The notes under the pieces were generated by a model. It saw nothing but the letters and a program-made list of their open reading frames with translations. It was not told where the DNA came from and did no database searches. From Bog-473 sp963755495 (GTDB lineage: Bacteria; Actinomycetota; Acidimicrobiia; Acidimicrobiales; RAAP-2): DNA of 64,000 bases. The DNA lies in contig CAVWJS010000009.1 in the NCBI GenBank assembly GCA_963755495.1, positions 13,102 through 77,101 of the forward strand. Reading direction: 5' to 3'. The translations under genes and the position numbers were made by a program. Of the stretch, positions 28,423-37,724 are shown one piece after another; the stretch's first letter is position 1, and each line of letters starts with the position of its first letter.

Positions 28423-29167
28423 AGTGACGAACGTGGGTGTCAGTTTCGGGGGACTTGTCGCGCTCGAGAATGTCTCCATCTCGGTAGAAGCCGGACGTAT
28501 CACCGGTTTGATCGGACCTAACGGTGCAGGCAAGACGACACTGTTTGATGTCGTCACTGGCATGCGCAGGCCCAATCGGGGCACGGTTGTGCTCAACGGC
28601 CAAGACCTGAAAGGCATCTCCCCCTTTCGCCGCTCTCGCCTCGGCCTTGGCCGCACGTTTCAACGGCTAGAGCTCTTTGGAACCTTGACCGTAAGGGAGA
28701 ACATCAAGGTTGCAGCTTCGATTGGCCGACGACGCAGCTTCTCTAGCGGTCAACGCAGGCACTCGGAGAACGTCGACGCACTGGCACAGCGCTTGATCGA
28801 ATCGGTCAATCTTGGCTCTGTGGCTGACCAACGAGCCGACACCGTGTCCACGGGGATGGGTCGTCTGGTCGAGCTTGCTCGAGCATTGGCCGTCGCTCCA
28901 AGCGTGTTGCTTCTGGATGAGCCCGCGTCGGGGCAGAACGCCGAAGAGACCGAAGCGTTCGCCTCGGTCTTGCGAGATCTCGCGGCAGGTGGATTGGCCA
29001 TTTTTCTCGTGGAGCACGATATGGAGTTGGTCATGGGCGTGTGCGATTTGGTGTATGTGCTGGTCCAGGGGACGATCCTACGGATGGGGAGTCCTGCTGA
29101 AATTCAAAGCGATCCTGCCGTTGCCGAGGCGTATCTTGGCAGCCTGGCTGGGGCGAGCGATGCCTGA
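28412..29167 (+). CDS. LivG-type ABC transporter ATP-binding protein
   Basis: 251 residues from GTG 28412, overlapping the permease end by 11 nt. Walker A GPNGAGKTT near residue 37, the LivG-typical degenerate signature TVSTGMGRLVELARALA near 148, Walker B VLLLDEPASG near 170 and switch His in FLVEHDMEL. An open frame extends upstream but is only the shadow of the permease tail. It powers import with the LivF subunit that follows. Confidence 0.93.
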   Translation: MALEVTNVGVSFGGLVALENVSISVEAGRITGLIGPNGAGKTTLFDVVTGMRRPNRGTVVLNGQDLKGISPFRRSRLGLGRTFQRLELFGTLTVRENIKVAASIGRRRSFSSGQRRHSENVDALAQRLIESVNLGSVADQRADTVSTGMGRLVELARALAVAPSVLLLDEPASGQNAEETEAFASVLRDLAAGGLAIFLVEHDMELVMGVCDLVYVLVQGTILRMGSPAEIQSDPAVAEAYLGSLAGASDA

Positions 29168-29900
29168 GGATTCTGTACCTCTGCTCGAAGCCCAGGGAGT
29201 GCGTGCCTGTTACGAGGGCGTGGAAGCGCTCCATGGCATCGATCTCGAAGTCGATCCGGGTACCGTTACTGCACTTCTCGGGCCAAACGGGGCGGGGAAA
29301 TCCACGCTCCTCGCCGTCTTGGCCGGACTCCACGCACCTTCGGCTGGCGAGGTCACCTATGCCGGTCGGCCAGTGTCTGTCCAGCATGCTCATGCGCTCG
29401 CTCAGTCCGGTTTGTGCCTGATTCCGGAGGGACGAGGAGTTTTTCCCAATCTCACGGTCGAGGAGAACTTATGGGTGATGACGCACGGTGGGTCGAACCG
29501 CCGCGACGTCGAAGCGAGAGCCTTCGAGCGATTCCCGAGGCTCGCTGACCGTCGTCAACAGGCCGCCGGAACGCTCTCTGGCGGTGAGCAGCAGATGCTT
29601 TCGATGGCTCGAGCAGTTGCCACAGAGCCACGGGTGTTACTGCTCGATGAACTATCAATGGGTCTGGCTCCCATAATCGTCGAAGAGCTGTACACGGTGG
29701 TAAAAAACCTGGCCGCTGATGGCGTCACTGTGGTGGTGGTTGAGCAGTTTGCGGAGTTCGCGTTGGACGTCGCCTCCTGGGCTGTAGTGATGACGGGCGG
29801 CAGGGTGACCCATGCCGCACCGGCCGCCGAGATTGCCGGTTCCCTCCACGACATCTATATGGGATCACTCGGGAAAACCGCAAAGAGTCCAGCGAAGTGA
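29160..29900 (+). CDS. LivF-type ABC transporter ATP-binding protein
   Basis: 246 residues; its ATG lies 8 nt inside the LivG gene. Walker A GPNGAGKST near residue 41, Q-loop IPEGRGVFPNLTVEENL near 90, signature LSGGEQQMLSMARAV near 140, Walker B VLLLDELSMGLAP near 160 and VVVEQFAEFAL. Completes a four-gene importer 24864-29900. The gene ends the left catabolic block. Confidence 0.94.
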   Translation: MPEDSVPLLEAQGVRACYEGVEALHGIDLEVDPGTVTALLGPNGAGKSTLLAVLAGLHAPSAGEVTYAGRPVSVQHAHALAQSGLCLIPEGRGVFPNLTVEENLWVMTHGGSNRRDVEARAFERFPRLADRRQQAAGTLSGGEQQMLSMARAVATEPRVLLLDELSMGLAPIIVEELYTVVKNLAADGVTVVVVEQFAEFALDVASWAVVMTGGRVTHAAPAAEIAGSLHDIYMGSLGKTAKSPAK

Positions 29901-30231
29901 GGGATTAGCGGAAGGTGACCCGCGTTAGCGACTGAATGACAAGGATCAGAATGGTGTCCAGGCGGAGGTGCTCAATTCCGAGGTCATGGCGTTCATTCTG
30001 ATCTATCACGTCAAATCCGCGTGTCCGAAGTTCAAGGGGTACGGAATGCGGGGATAGTCCCTTCAGTGGCTGTGTTCCCGGCGGAGTTCGGGCTGTCCCC
30101 ACTACTACGACGATCCCTCTCGAAATAGCGGAAGTTGGGACCTGGCAGTATTTACGATGGCGCCGACTGAATGGCGGCCACGGACACCCCGAGGAGGGCT
30201 GCGGCATGAGAATGACCCGGAAGCAGACGCC
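29901..30231. other. intergenic region, no gene recognised
   Basis: 331 bp between LivF and the next TetR gene. A minus-strand open frame with a hydrophobic end (RLDTILILVIQSLTRV) crosses it but has no convincing start, ribosome site or family match. No palindrome of the CATAGTA type is present. Confidence 0.4.
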
Positions 30232-30891
30232 ATGAGCCAGCGCGCCTCCAGATCCGCCGCAGCGCGTAGTCGCCCCCGAGCGCAGCCGGATTTCCTGGAC
30301 AAGGCCACACTCGTTGCGACAGCCGCGGACGTGGCTGATCGCGTCGGCTGGTCGGAGTTGACGTTGTCGGAAGTCGCCAGAGAGGTGGATCGCCATGTCA
30401 CGTCGCTGTATGCGCATATCGATGGGCTCGATGACTTGCGGCGTGAGATCACCTTACTGGCGCTTGAAGAAATCAGCGATGCCGTGTGGCGCGCCACGCT
30501 CGGGTACGTACGCGAGGATGCTCTCCGGGAAATTGCCCTCGTATTGCGAAAGTATTGTGAGGAACATCCGGCTCGGACGGCGTCGATTATCTTGACAAAG
30601 CACGGCTCTGATCCCGAGCAGATCAGTCGGGCTGAAAGACTTGCCGAGCCCATTCGGGCCACTTTGAGGAGCTTTGGTCTGACCGAAAACCAGGTGTTTC
30701 ACGCTCATCGTGTATTCAGCGCCTCCATCTGGGGATTCACGCAAGGTGAGAGCGGTGAGCTCTTCCCCGAGGGGAAGGCAGACGAGACGTTCGATCAACT
30801 CCTCGAGTTGTTCTTCTTTGCCCTAAACAGCGGCAGCTGGCCGGTGGATAGCCGGAAGCGCTCCGGGAGCCCACGATCACGTCGGGGCTGA
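30232..30891 (+). CDS. TetR/AcrR family transcriptional regulator
   Basis: 219 residues from ATG 30232 (GGAAG upstream); an upstream in-frame start at 30157 is possible. HTH at residues ~25-70: LVATAADVADRVGWSELTLS, EVAREVDRHVTSLYAHIDGL. The C-terminal domain resembles the WHG/TetR_C group. It lies 376 bp upstream of the P450 and is a second candidate for the CATAGTA sites found in between. Confidence 0.9.
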   Translation: MSQRASRSAAARSRPRAQPDFLDKATLVATAADVADRVGWSELTLSEVAREVDRHVTSLYAHIDGLDDLRREITLLALEEISDAVWRATLGYVREDALREIALVLRKYCEEHPARTASIILTKHGSDPEQISRAERLAEPIRATLRSFGLTENQVFHAHRVFSASIWGFTQGESGELFPEGKADETFDQLLELFFFALNSGSWPVDSRKRSGSPRSRRG

Positions 30892-31267
30892 CGGTGTCGA
30901 GCAATTGTCCATCCGGGTTGAATCGACCCACTTGAGGCGCCGGCCTAGCTGATCGTGTCATCCTCGACGGTGCAGCAACATTGCCGCAGGCCGCTTGCGA
31001 TGGTCTGACCGAGCGCTGGTCGCACCTGCCGGGCTGCACCTCCCAGGGCGACACACTTCTCCCCACGTGCTGTCCAATCTTGCACGACCAGCACCCTTAG
31101 TGGATACTATGAGGCATAGTAGTAACTATGGAATGGTATCGGGGAGGCGCATCCGTGGGCGCGGAATTACGCCATGCGGCGCGGGATCGGAGGTCTTGCG
31201 AGGTGATGTCATCGCCATGGGTGACTTTCTCGCTTGTTCGAGCGCGTCTGCCTGAGAGGGGAGAACA
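30892..31267. other. intergenic region with P450 promoter and operator pair
   Basis: 376 bp between the TetR and P450 genes. The first 200 bp show nothing recognisable; the distal part holds the paired operators at 31096-31130. A ribosome site GAGGGGAG lies just before the P450 start. Confidence 0.5.
31096..31130. promoter_or_regulatory. CATAGTA-type operator, doublet (site 2)
   Basis: CTTAGTGGATACTATG (31096-31111, imperfect) and CATAGTAGTAACTATG (31115-31130, one mismatch between arms) lie side by side with 19-bp centre-to-centre spacing, about two helical turns. They sit 138-172 bp before the P450 start. A doublet fits cooperative binding of two dimers. Confidence 0.65.
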
Positions 31268-32461
31268 TTGACGACTTCAACGGTGGTCTACGACCCCTCG
31301 TCGTATGAATTGCACGAGAATCCATTTCCGATCTACCGCAGGATGCAAGATGAGGCGCCCCTCTACAGGAACGCCGAAATGGATTTCTGGGCGCTCACGC
31401 GCTTCGACGACGTCGTGGCAGGTCTATCGGACTGGTCGAGTCTCAGTTCGGCTCACGGAACTCTGATCGAGCAGATCCAAAGTGGCGCCCCCCCACCCGA
31501 CATGATGATCTTCAGTGACCCACCACGACACGAGGAGTTGCGGCGACTCGTCGGGCGTGCGTTCACCCCGCGCCGTGTGGCGGAGCTCGATGGCACTGTG
31601 CGCGAAATGTGCCACGCCTGGTTGGATCCGCTCCGTGAAGCGGGTGGGGGAGAGGTCGTCGCAGACCTGGCCGGAAAACTCCCCATGGCCGTTATCGCCG
31701 CCCTACTGGGAGCTCCCGCCGAGGACAATCCTCGACTCAAGGCGCTGTCCGATCGGCTTCTCCATCGTGACGACGGGTCGATGGAGATGCCTGAAGACGG
31801 TGCCGCCGCCGGAGCCGAGTTATGGGCGTACTTCAGCGAACTGATCGCGGCACGTCGAGCGCATCCAGCCGACGATCTCATCAGCGCTCTCATCAGTGCG
31901 GAGATACCGGTGGACGATGGAGCGCCGCAACGACTTACGGATGATGAGATGGTGTACTTCTGTCTCTTGCTTGGGGTGGCTGGTAATGAGACTACCGCCA
32001 AGATGATCGCGACCGGTGTGGTCACGCTCTGCGACTTTCCCGACGAGCGGGCTCGGCTGACCTCCAGTCCCGAATTGTGGCCCAAGGCGGTTGAGGAGTT
32101 ACTCCGCTTTGATCCTCCATCGCATTATCAGGGGAGGGTGGCCACGTCGACTATCGAGCGATACGGCGAACAGATCCCCGAAGGTTCCATCGTTCTTTTG
32201 ATCAATGGGGCGGCGAATCGCGACCCTCGTGCCTTTCATGATCCTGACCGCTACCTCGCCGATCGGCCGATTGATCGGCACCTGGCCTTTGGGCATGGGA
32301 TTCACTTCTGCCTGGGCGCTCCACTGGCTCGGCTCGAGACGAGGATCGCCCTAGAGGAGCTGCTGAACCGGTTCCCGACGTACGAAGTCGACCGTGCCGG
32401 TGTTGAACGCTTTCATTCGACCAACATCCGAGGACTCTCGAGGGTTCCCTTTCGGGGATAG
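31268..32461 (+). CDS. cytochrome P450
   Basis: 397-residue soluble bacterial P450. I-helix LLGVAGNETTAKMIATG near residue 238, K-helix ExxR in AVEELLRFDPP near 276, and heme loop LAFGHGIHFCLGAPLARLE with the ligand Cys348. Starts with TTG but has a strong ribosome site (GAGGGGAG). It would hydroxylate a pathway substrate with electrons from a ferredoxin that is not encoded nearby. The operator doublet upstream links it to the catabolic regulon. Confidence 0.95.
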   Translation: MTTSTVVYDPSSYELHENPFPIYRRMQDEAPLYRNAEMDFWALTRFDDVVAGLSDWSSLSSAHGTLIEQIQSGAPPPDMMIFSDPPRHEELRRLVGRAFTPRRVAELDGTVREMCHAWLDPLREAGGGEVVADLAGKLPMAVIAALLGAPAEDNPRLKALSDRLLHRDDGSMEMPEDGAAAGAELWAYFSELIAARRAHPADDLISALISAEIPVDDGAPQRLTDDEMVYFCLLLGVAGNETTAKMIATGVVTLCDFPDERARLTSSPELWPKAVEELLRFDPPSHYQGRVATSTIERYGEQIPEGSIVLLINGAANRDPRAFHDPDRYLADRPIDRHLAFGHGIHFCLGAPLARLETRIALEELLNRFPTYEVDRAGVERFHSTNIRGLSRVPFRG

Positions 32462-32469
32462 ACGGCTGT

Positions 32470-32556
32470 CTGCTCGGGAGTTGTCCGCGTCGAATACCCT
32501 GTGACCCCCATGGGGAGGCCTTCCCCCGCCGATTCGCGTGCGCAGCTCCCGAGCAG
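32470..32556. terminator. long inverted repeat between convergent genes
   Basis: CTGCTCGGGAG (32470-32480) and CTCCCGAGCAG (32546-32556) are perfect 11-bp complementary arms. The loop contains a second palindrome, CCCCATGGGG (32506-32515), and a C-rich tract. Placed between the convergent P450 and SDR genes, it probably stops transcription from both sides. Confidence 0.45.
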
Positions 32557-32595
32557 GTCGCTGGCTGCCTACCGCGGAGTGATCGACTGAGTCCA

Positions 32596-33399
32596 TCAGG
32601 GAACCTGTGGCTCGCCACCAGCGTGTGCGAGCGCGGCCGCCTGGTCGGTTTCGGGCGGCGCCGGGGACCGGAACTCGATCCTGGGCATACCCACTGAAGG
32701 CGCATTCACCACCGCGGTGAGTGTTGCGATCAAGACATCGCAAATCTCCTCGGTGTCCATGAAGGCCGATGTCGTGCGGCCCGCCGACGTCCAGGCCGTG
32801 AAAGCCTCCAAAATGTCTTCTGGAGGAAAATTGCGCCCGAATTCGGTCGGAACCGTTGCTCCGAGTGAGACGGTGGCAAACCGAATTGTCGGGTGCTCCT
32901 CTCGCCACTGCGCCAGCATATGTTCGAGGGCCGCCTTGCTGGCGCCATACGCTCCGAGGTGGCTTCGGGGGGCGTGCACCACCTCGGAGGAGACGACCGC
33001 CACGACAGCCGAATGCGATAGATGTTCCAGCAAGGCCACGATTACTCGGTGGATGCCCACGAGGTTCGTGGAAATTGCAGTGTCCCAGTCATCTGCCGTG
33101 GTGCGTGCCATGGGGCGTAGGGGAGCAATGCCCGCTGAAATGAGCAGGAGGTCGACAGGGCTCTTGAGGGAGCCGACCTCCGTGGCGAGTCGCGTGCAGG
33201 ACTCGTCGTCGCGTAGGTCCGTCGGCACCGCATGGCCGCCCCCTGACTGATCCACGATTTCTGACAGAACTCCAGCTCTCCTGGCGCCCAAGACCACGTG
33301 TGCTCCCGCGGTAATAGCCCGTTCGGCGACACCGCGGCCGATACCCGAGGAGGCTCCAACGACCACGACCGATCTCCCGGCAAGCGAAGACGTTCTCAT
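32596..33399 (-). CDS. short-chain dehydrogenase/reductase
   Basis: 267 residues. VVVVGASSGIGRGVAERAI near residue 11 is the NAD(P)-binding TGxxxGxG motif; SAGIAPLRP replaces the usual NAG; catalytic Ser-Tyr-Lys is VVSSEVVHAPRSHLGAYGASK near 140-155. It would oxidise an alcohol or reduce a ketone. The start overlaps the aldehyde dehydrogenase stop (ATGA), so alcohol and aldehyde oxidation are likely consecutive. Confidence 0.93.
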   Translation of the reverse strand: MRTSSLAGRSVVVVGASSGIGRGVAERAITAGAHVVLGARRAGVLSEIVDQSGGGHAVPTDLRDDESCTRLATEVGSLKSPVDLLLISAGIAPLRPMARTTADDWDTAISTNLVGIHRVIVALLEHLSHSAVVAVVSSEVVHAPRSHLGAYGASKAALEHMLAQWREEHPTIRFATVSLGATVPTEFGRNFPPEDILEAFTAWTSAGRTTSAFMDTEEICDVLIATLTAVVNAPSVGMPRIEFRSPAPPETDQAAALAHAGGEPQVP

Positions 33400-34865
33400 G
33401 CCGGGAGGGCGACACTCTTGGTCTCGAGGTACTCCTCAAATCCGGCGATACCCGATTCGCGACCCAGCCCGCTTTGTTTGTATCCGCCGAACGGCACGTC
33501 CGGTCCGTACCACTGGCCCCCATTGATCCCCACAGTGCCGGTCCTGAGGCGGCCGGCGATCGCCTCCGCCCGCGGTATGTCGGAGCTCACGACGGCGCCC
33601 GACAGTCCGTATGGCGAATTGTCGGCCAGGTCGACGGCGTCATCGTCCGTCGTATAGGGCAGGACGCACAGTACGGGCCCGAAGATCTCCTCACGCACCG
33701 CGGTGGCATCCGGGCCCAGCCCATCGATCACCGTCGGCTCCACGAAGAACCCGTCTGAGAGGTGCTCCGGGATTCCGCCGCCCGAATGAATGGTCCCCCC
33801 GTCGCGACGTGCCGAGTCGATATAACCCAGGACCCGGTCACGCTGCTTTTCGCTGATCAAGGGGCCCATGAGATTCGAGGTGTCCAAGGGGTCCCCGTAC
33901 GGCATACTCCGAACTGCGGAAACGACCGCATCGAGACCTTCCTCGTAGCGAGATCGGGGAAGGAGGACGCGGCTGGTAATGGCGCATCCCTGGCCAGCGT
34001 GCGTGGTTGCCTGAAATGCAGCCAAAGTGGCCGCGAGTTCGAGGTCGGCATCATCGAGAACGACAAGCGCCGACTTGCCTCCGAGTTCGAGAAAGAGCCG
34101 CTTTACCGTTGGCGCTGCCGCGGCCATGATTGCCCGCCCGGTTGCCGTGGAGCCCGTGAAGGAAACAAGGTCCACTCGCGGATCTTCGACGAGCTGCTGC
34201 CCGATCTCATTTCGGGATGCCGACAAGACGTTGAGGACGCCGGGCGGCAGATCCGTTTCCTCTGCTGCAATTCGACCCAATAGCGTGGAAGTCCAAGGCG
34301 TAGCGGGAGCAGCCTTGAGGACGACCGTGCAGCCGGCCGCAAGTGCCGGTCCGATCTTGGCTAGCTGGATCTGCATTGGAAAGTTCCATGGGACGATGGC
34401 GGCCACGACTCCCACCGGCTCCTTCAGGACATAGCGATCCACTTCATTCCCGAACGCGCTGACGATGCCGAGTTCCTGGCGCCACGGATACTGATCGGCC
34501 AGTTCGATGACCCAATCCAGCGAGTTTACGGGAATGTCGAGTTGCGGACCGTAGGTCAACGCCAATGGTGAGCCAACTTCGGACACGATCACTTGACGGA
34601 GCTCGTCCGAGTGCTTAGTCAGCTGTCCTTTGAGTTGACGAAGGCAATGAAGTCGGAAGTCGCGGTCACTGGACCATGAAGTCGAATCGAAGGCTCGACG
34701 TGCCGCCGCAACAGCGGCGTCCGCGTCTTCGGATATGGCGTCAGCCGATACCCCGATGATTGAACCCGATGCGGGGTTGATGTTCTCATAGGTGGAGCCG
34801 TCCGACGCCGCTCTCAGTACGCCATTGATGAGCAATCGATCTTCCTGGGGCACAGACTTGCTCAT
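33396..34865 (-). CDS. NAD(P)-dependent aldehyde dehydrogenase
   Basis: 489 residues. VAAIVPWNFPMQIQLAKIGP near residue 145, VSFTGSTATGRAIMAAAA near 222, LFLELGGKSALVVLDDAD with the general-base Glu near 248, and HAGQGCAITSRVLLP with the nucleophilic Cys near 283. Converts an aldehyde to an acid for CoA activation. ATG 34865 with GAAGGTGG upstream is preferred over a longer form. First gene of the minus-strand pair with the SDR, divergent from the TetR at 35183. A weak CATAGTA-like element lies at 34931-34946. Confidence 0.94.
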   Translation of the reverse strand: MSKSVPQEDRLLINGVLRAASDGSTYENINPASGSIIGVSADAISEDADAAVAAARRAFDSTSWSSDRDFRLHCLRQLKGQLTKHSDELRQVIVSEVGSPLALTYGPQLDIPVNSLDWVIELADQYPWRQELGIVSAFGNEVDRYVLKEPVGVVAAIVPWNFPMQIQLAKIGPALAAGCTVVLKAAPATPWTSTLLGRIAAEETDLPPGVLNVLSASRNEIGQQLVEDPRVDLVSFTGSTATGRAIMAAAAPTVKRLFLELGGKSALVVLDDADLELAATLAAFQATTHAGQGCAITSRVLLPRSRYEEGLDAVVSAVRSMPYGDPLDTSNLMGPLISEKQRDRVLGYIDSARRDGGTIHSGGGIPEHLSDGFFVEPTVIDGLGPDATAVREEIFGPVLCVLPYTTDDDAVDLADNSPYGLSGAVVSSDIPRAEAIAGRLRTGTVGINGGQWYGPDVPFGGYKQSGLGRESGIAGFEEYLETKSVALPA

Positions 34866-35182
34866 CGTTCCACCTTCGGTCGCTCTCGTTTCGAGATGTC
34901 GGGCGCGTCGCCTGCCATCGGCCCGTGCATCATCTAATGTCCTATAGGCGGAAGATGCTTTGCAAGGCATACCTGCACTGATCTGGTCAGGATCACCTTG
35001 ACATGCCAGTCACCGGAGACCGATCGGGTTGTCATACGCCTCCCCGGGGCAAATGAGTGGCGAGGCGAACCACCAGCCCGGTCGGACGGGCCGGCACTCA
35101 CTCCGCCTCCAACATAGTAGCTACAATGCCGAAAGTAGCATAGGCACCGAGTGCCGACAAGGGACGCCTTAGAGTTGTCGTC
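34866..35182. other. divergent promoter region ALDH/TetR
   Basis: 317 bp between divergent genes. It contains operator site 3 at 35113-35128 and a degenerate copy CATCTAATGTCCTATA at 34931-34946 about 65 bp before the aldehyde dehydrogenase start. Nothing else is recognised. Confidence 0.5.
35113..35128. promoter_or_regulatory. CATAGTA-type operator, site 3
   Basis: CATAGTAGCTACAATG, one mismatch between arms, 55 bp before the GTG start of the TetR gene at 35183 and within the region shared with the divergent aldehyde dehydrogenase. This is the arrangement expected for an autoregulated repressor. Confidence 0.65.
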
Positions 35183-35869
35183 GTGACCATCAAGCCAGAA
35201 CCGACCATGACCCGCGCTGGGCAGCCGCGAACGAGGTCCGACTCCAGCGGTGAGACCGACGCTCGCGAGCGGGTCATCAACGCGACCGTTGAATGCATCA
35301 TCGACCTCGGCTTCTATCGGGGTTCGAGTACGAACGAGATCGCGCGCCGAGCCGGTGTGACCTGGGGAGTCATTCAGCACTACTTCGGCAACCGAGAGGG
35401 GCTCATGCTGGCGGTGCTTCAGGACGCCGGCAGGCACATGGTCGAAACAGTTGTCGAAGCCCACATCGACGGCGAGACAGTAGAAGAACGGATGGCGCAG
35501 CTCATCGACGTTTTTTCTGCTCACTACGCCAGACCTGACTACTTGGCCAGTCTGCAGGTGCTGCTGAACATGGATCACGACCCCCGAACGAGTTCGGAGG
35601 TTCGCAAGACAATGCTTGATGTTGCAGCGCAGTCGAATGCCCATGTGCGCCGGTTGCTGCGAGAAGCTCTGGGATCTGCGATGAACAAACCTGATTTGGC
35701 CACCACCATATTTCTCGTGATTCGTGGCTTCGGTCTGAGTCAGCAGCTGCTCGACTCCATGGCGTACGACACCGTTGCTCCGAAACGAGATCGTGCGTCT
35801 CGGTACCGCCGGCTCCTGGCCGAGATTCTTGCCCCCTATATCGCCATGGCGACCGGCACGGACCCCTGA
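35183..35869 (+). CDS. TetR/AcrR family regulator, candidate master of the CATAGTA regulon
   Basis: 228 residues; GTG 35183, or ATG 35207 as an alternative. HTH at residues ~30-75: ERVINATVECIIDLGFYRGS, then TNEIARRAGVTWGVIQHYFG. The ligand domain begins near residue 85. It is the only one of the five TetR genes in the window with a CATAGTA operator directly at its own promoter, and another copy follows before the next gene, so it is the best candidate for reading those sites. Ligand unknown. Confidence 0.92.
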   Translation: MTIKPEPTMTRAGQPRTRSDSSGETDARERVINATVECIIDLGFYRGSSTNEIARRAGVTWGVIQHYFGNREGLMLAVLQDAGRHMVETVVEAHIDGETVEERMAQLIDVFSAHYARPDYLASLQVLLNMDHDPRTSSEVRKTMLDVAAQSNAHVRRLLREALGSAMNKPDLATTIFLVIRGFGLSQQLLDSMAYDTVAPKRDRASRYRRLLAEILAPYIAMATGTDP

Positions 35870-35898
35870 CCAGAGCAAGCAAGTCGGCCCTCTCCAGA

Positions 35899-35914
35899 TA
35901 TAGTACCTACTATG
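35899..35914. promoter_or_regulatory. CATAGTA-type operator, site 4
   Basis: TATAGTACCTACTATG, one end mismatch from the perfect inverted repeat, about 90 bp before the acyl-CoA dehydrogenase ATG. The longest open frame of that gene begins inside this site, which argues for the shorter start. Confidence 0.65.
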
Positions 35915-36004
35915 GGTGAGGCTGGCCTCGGGTTTGAGCCAGCGGCATCTTCGGGTTCTGGAGTGCTCGGCCGTCCAATCACATTCGACAGGGGCAAACA
36001 AGCC

Positions 36005-37165
36005 ATGGATTTCAGGGAGTCCGACGAGCAGGCGATGCTGCGGTCCACGGCGCGGGAAGTTGCGTCCGGCTTCGGACATTCCTATTTTGTGGAAAAGGCG
36101 CGGAGCGGGTCTAAGTCAGACGAGCTGTGGGCCAGCATGGCGGACCAGGGCTTCCTAGGTGTACACCTTCCCGGCCAGTACGGCGGCGGCGATGCCGGGA
36201 TCTACGAGCTGGCCATTGTCTGCGAGGAAGCCGCGGCGCAGGGATGCCCCCTACTGCTCATCCTCGTGTCTGCCGCCATCTGCGCAGAACTGATTGCCCG
36301 CTTCGGCACGACGGAGCAGAAGGCGAATTGGCTCCCAGGGCTCGTTGGTGGAGCCAAGATGGCCTTCGCCATTACCGAACCTGACGCCGGTTCCAATAGT
36401 CACTCGATTGCGACCGCTGCCGTTCGTGACGGTGAGATTTACCGTCTCAATGGCGCGAAGACTTTCATCTCTGGAGTGGATGAGTCGGATCGGATTCTGG
36501 TCGTGACCCGCACCGGTGTCGATGAGTTAACCGGACGTGCTCGCCTGTCACTATTCGTGGTGGACTCAGATGCACCGGGAATGGTCCGCCAGCAGATTCC
36601 AGTCGAAATGGTCCTTCCGGAGAAGCAGTTCAGCCTATTCTTTGACAACGTCGAGGTCCCGGCTGACCGCATGCTCGGTGGTGAACATGAAGGTTTACGG
36701 GTCGTCTTCCAGGGTTTGAACCCCGAACGCATCACCGGAGCAGCGCTCGCAGTGGGAATTGGCCGGTACGCCCTGGAAAAGGCGTCGAGTTACGCGTGTG
36801 AACGGAGCGTGTGGGATACCCCGATCGGCATGCATCAGGGCATTGCGCATCCGATGGCCGAGGCAAAGGTGCAGCTCGAGCTAGCCCGTCTCATGACGGC
36901 GAAGGCGGCCTGGCTCCATGATCACGATCCGAATAGTCCTGAAGCCGGCGAAGCAGCGAATATGGCGAAGTTCGCGGCTGCCGATGCTGCGCTCCAATGT
37001 CTTGACGTCGCGATCCAGACGCATGGAGGCAACGGCATGACGTCCGAATTCGGATTGGCGGACCTTTGGGGGATCGCCCGACTCCTGCGAATCGCCCCTG
37101 TGAGCCGAGAGATGATCCTGAATTTCGTGGCCAGTCACTCCCTCGGGTTGCCGAAGAGCTACTGA
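36005..37165 (+). CDS. acyl-CoA dehydrogenase
   Basis: 386 residues from ATG 36005 (AGGGG upstream; an upstream frame to 35912 would overlap the operator). N-terminal helical domain, VHLPGQYGGGDAGIYELA near residue 52, FAITEPDAGSNSHSI near 120, NGAKTFISGVDESD near 148, GIGRYALEKASSYACER near 248 and THGGNGMTSEFGLADLWG near 338. An FAD enzyme making alpha,beta-enoyl-CoA, of shorter type than the FadE at 7333. Controlled by operator site 4. Confidence 0.94.
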   Translation: MDFRESDEQAMLRSTAREVASGFGHSYFVEKARSGSKSDELWASMADQGFLGVHLPGQYGGGDAGIYELAIVCEEAAAQGCPLLLILVSAAICAELIARFGTTEQKANWLPGLVGGAKMAFAITEPDAGSNSHSIATAAVRDGEIYRLNGAKTFISGVDESDRILVVTRTGVDELTGRARLSLFVVDSDAPGMVRQQIPVEMVLPEKQFSLFFDNVEVPADRMLGGEHEGLRVVFQGLNPERITGAALAVGIGRYALEKASSYACERSVWDTPIGMHQGIAHPMAEAKVQLELARLMTAKAAWLHDHDPNSPEAGEAANMAKFAAADAALQCLDVAIQTHGGNGMTSEFGLADLWGIARLLRIAPVSREMILNFVASHSLGLPKSY

Positions 37166-37241
37166 GTAGGACACCTGTCGATCGAACAATCGAGCAGCGG
37201 AGCACGGAGCTGGAACCCGTGTCGAGTCAAGGAGCGAGGTA

Positions 37242-37724
37242 GTGGTTGCATCGGAGAGGATTTCAGCCGAACGTCGGATCAACGCACCGGCGGACACGAT
37301 ATTCAATGTGATTGCAGATCCGCGCGGTCAGGTCCAGATCGATGGTTCGGGCATGTTGATGGATTCCCCGGGGGGACATGTCCTCACTCGCGTAGGCGAT
37401 TCATTCGAGATGTCCATGGACCGTGAACCTCTCGGCGACGTCCCCCTCGGTAAGTATCAGGTTGTCAATGCGGTGACTCGGTTTGTAAGTGATCGACTGG
37501 TCGAGTGGACCGTGGCTTGGCCTGGCTCACCGCCATTTGGACACGTTTATGGGTATGAGCTGACGCCCGTTAACCCCGGCGTGACAGATGTGTGCTCCTA
37601 CTGTGACTGGAGCAACTTGTCCCCGGACTGGCGAGGTCATATTGAGTTTCCAGTCATTCCGGCTTCGATGCTCGAGCGATCTCTGGAGAACCTTGCCCGC
37701 ATCGTCGAGAGCCGAGAGGGTTAG
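37242..37724 (+). CDS. SRPBCC (START-like) domain protein
   Basis: 160 residues, GTG start with AAGGAGCGAGG upstream. The N-terminus ISAERRINAPADTIFNVIAD and the end MLERSLENLARIVESREG are typical of the polyketide-cyclase/SRPBCC helix-grip fold, which binds hydrophobic ligands. No enzymatic residue can be assigned. It lies 76 bp after the acyl-CoA dehydrogenase and is probably cotranscribed. Confidence 0.85.
   Translation: MVASERISAERRINAPADTIFNVIADPRGQVQIDGSGMLMDSPGGHVLTRVGDSFEMSMDREPLGDVPLGKYQVVNAVTRFVSDRLVEWTVAWPGSPPFGHVYGYELTPVNPGVTDVCSYCDWSNLSPDWRGHIEFPVIPASMLERSLENLARIVESREG

Noticed and set aside
29905..30417. 170-codon minus-strand open frame before the TetR gene
   Set aside because: It overlaps the real TetR gene antisense and has no domain or start signal.
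34931..34946. Degenerate CATAGTA copy before the aldehyde dehydrogenase
   Set aside because: Too many mismatches to count as a site by itself; mentioned only as possible.
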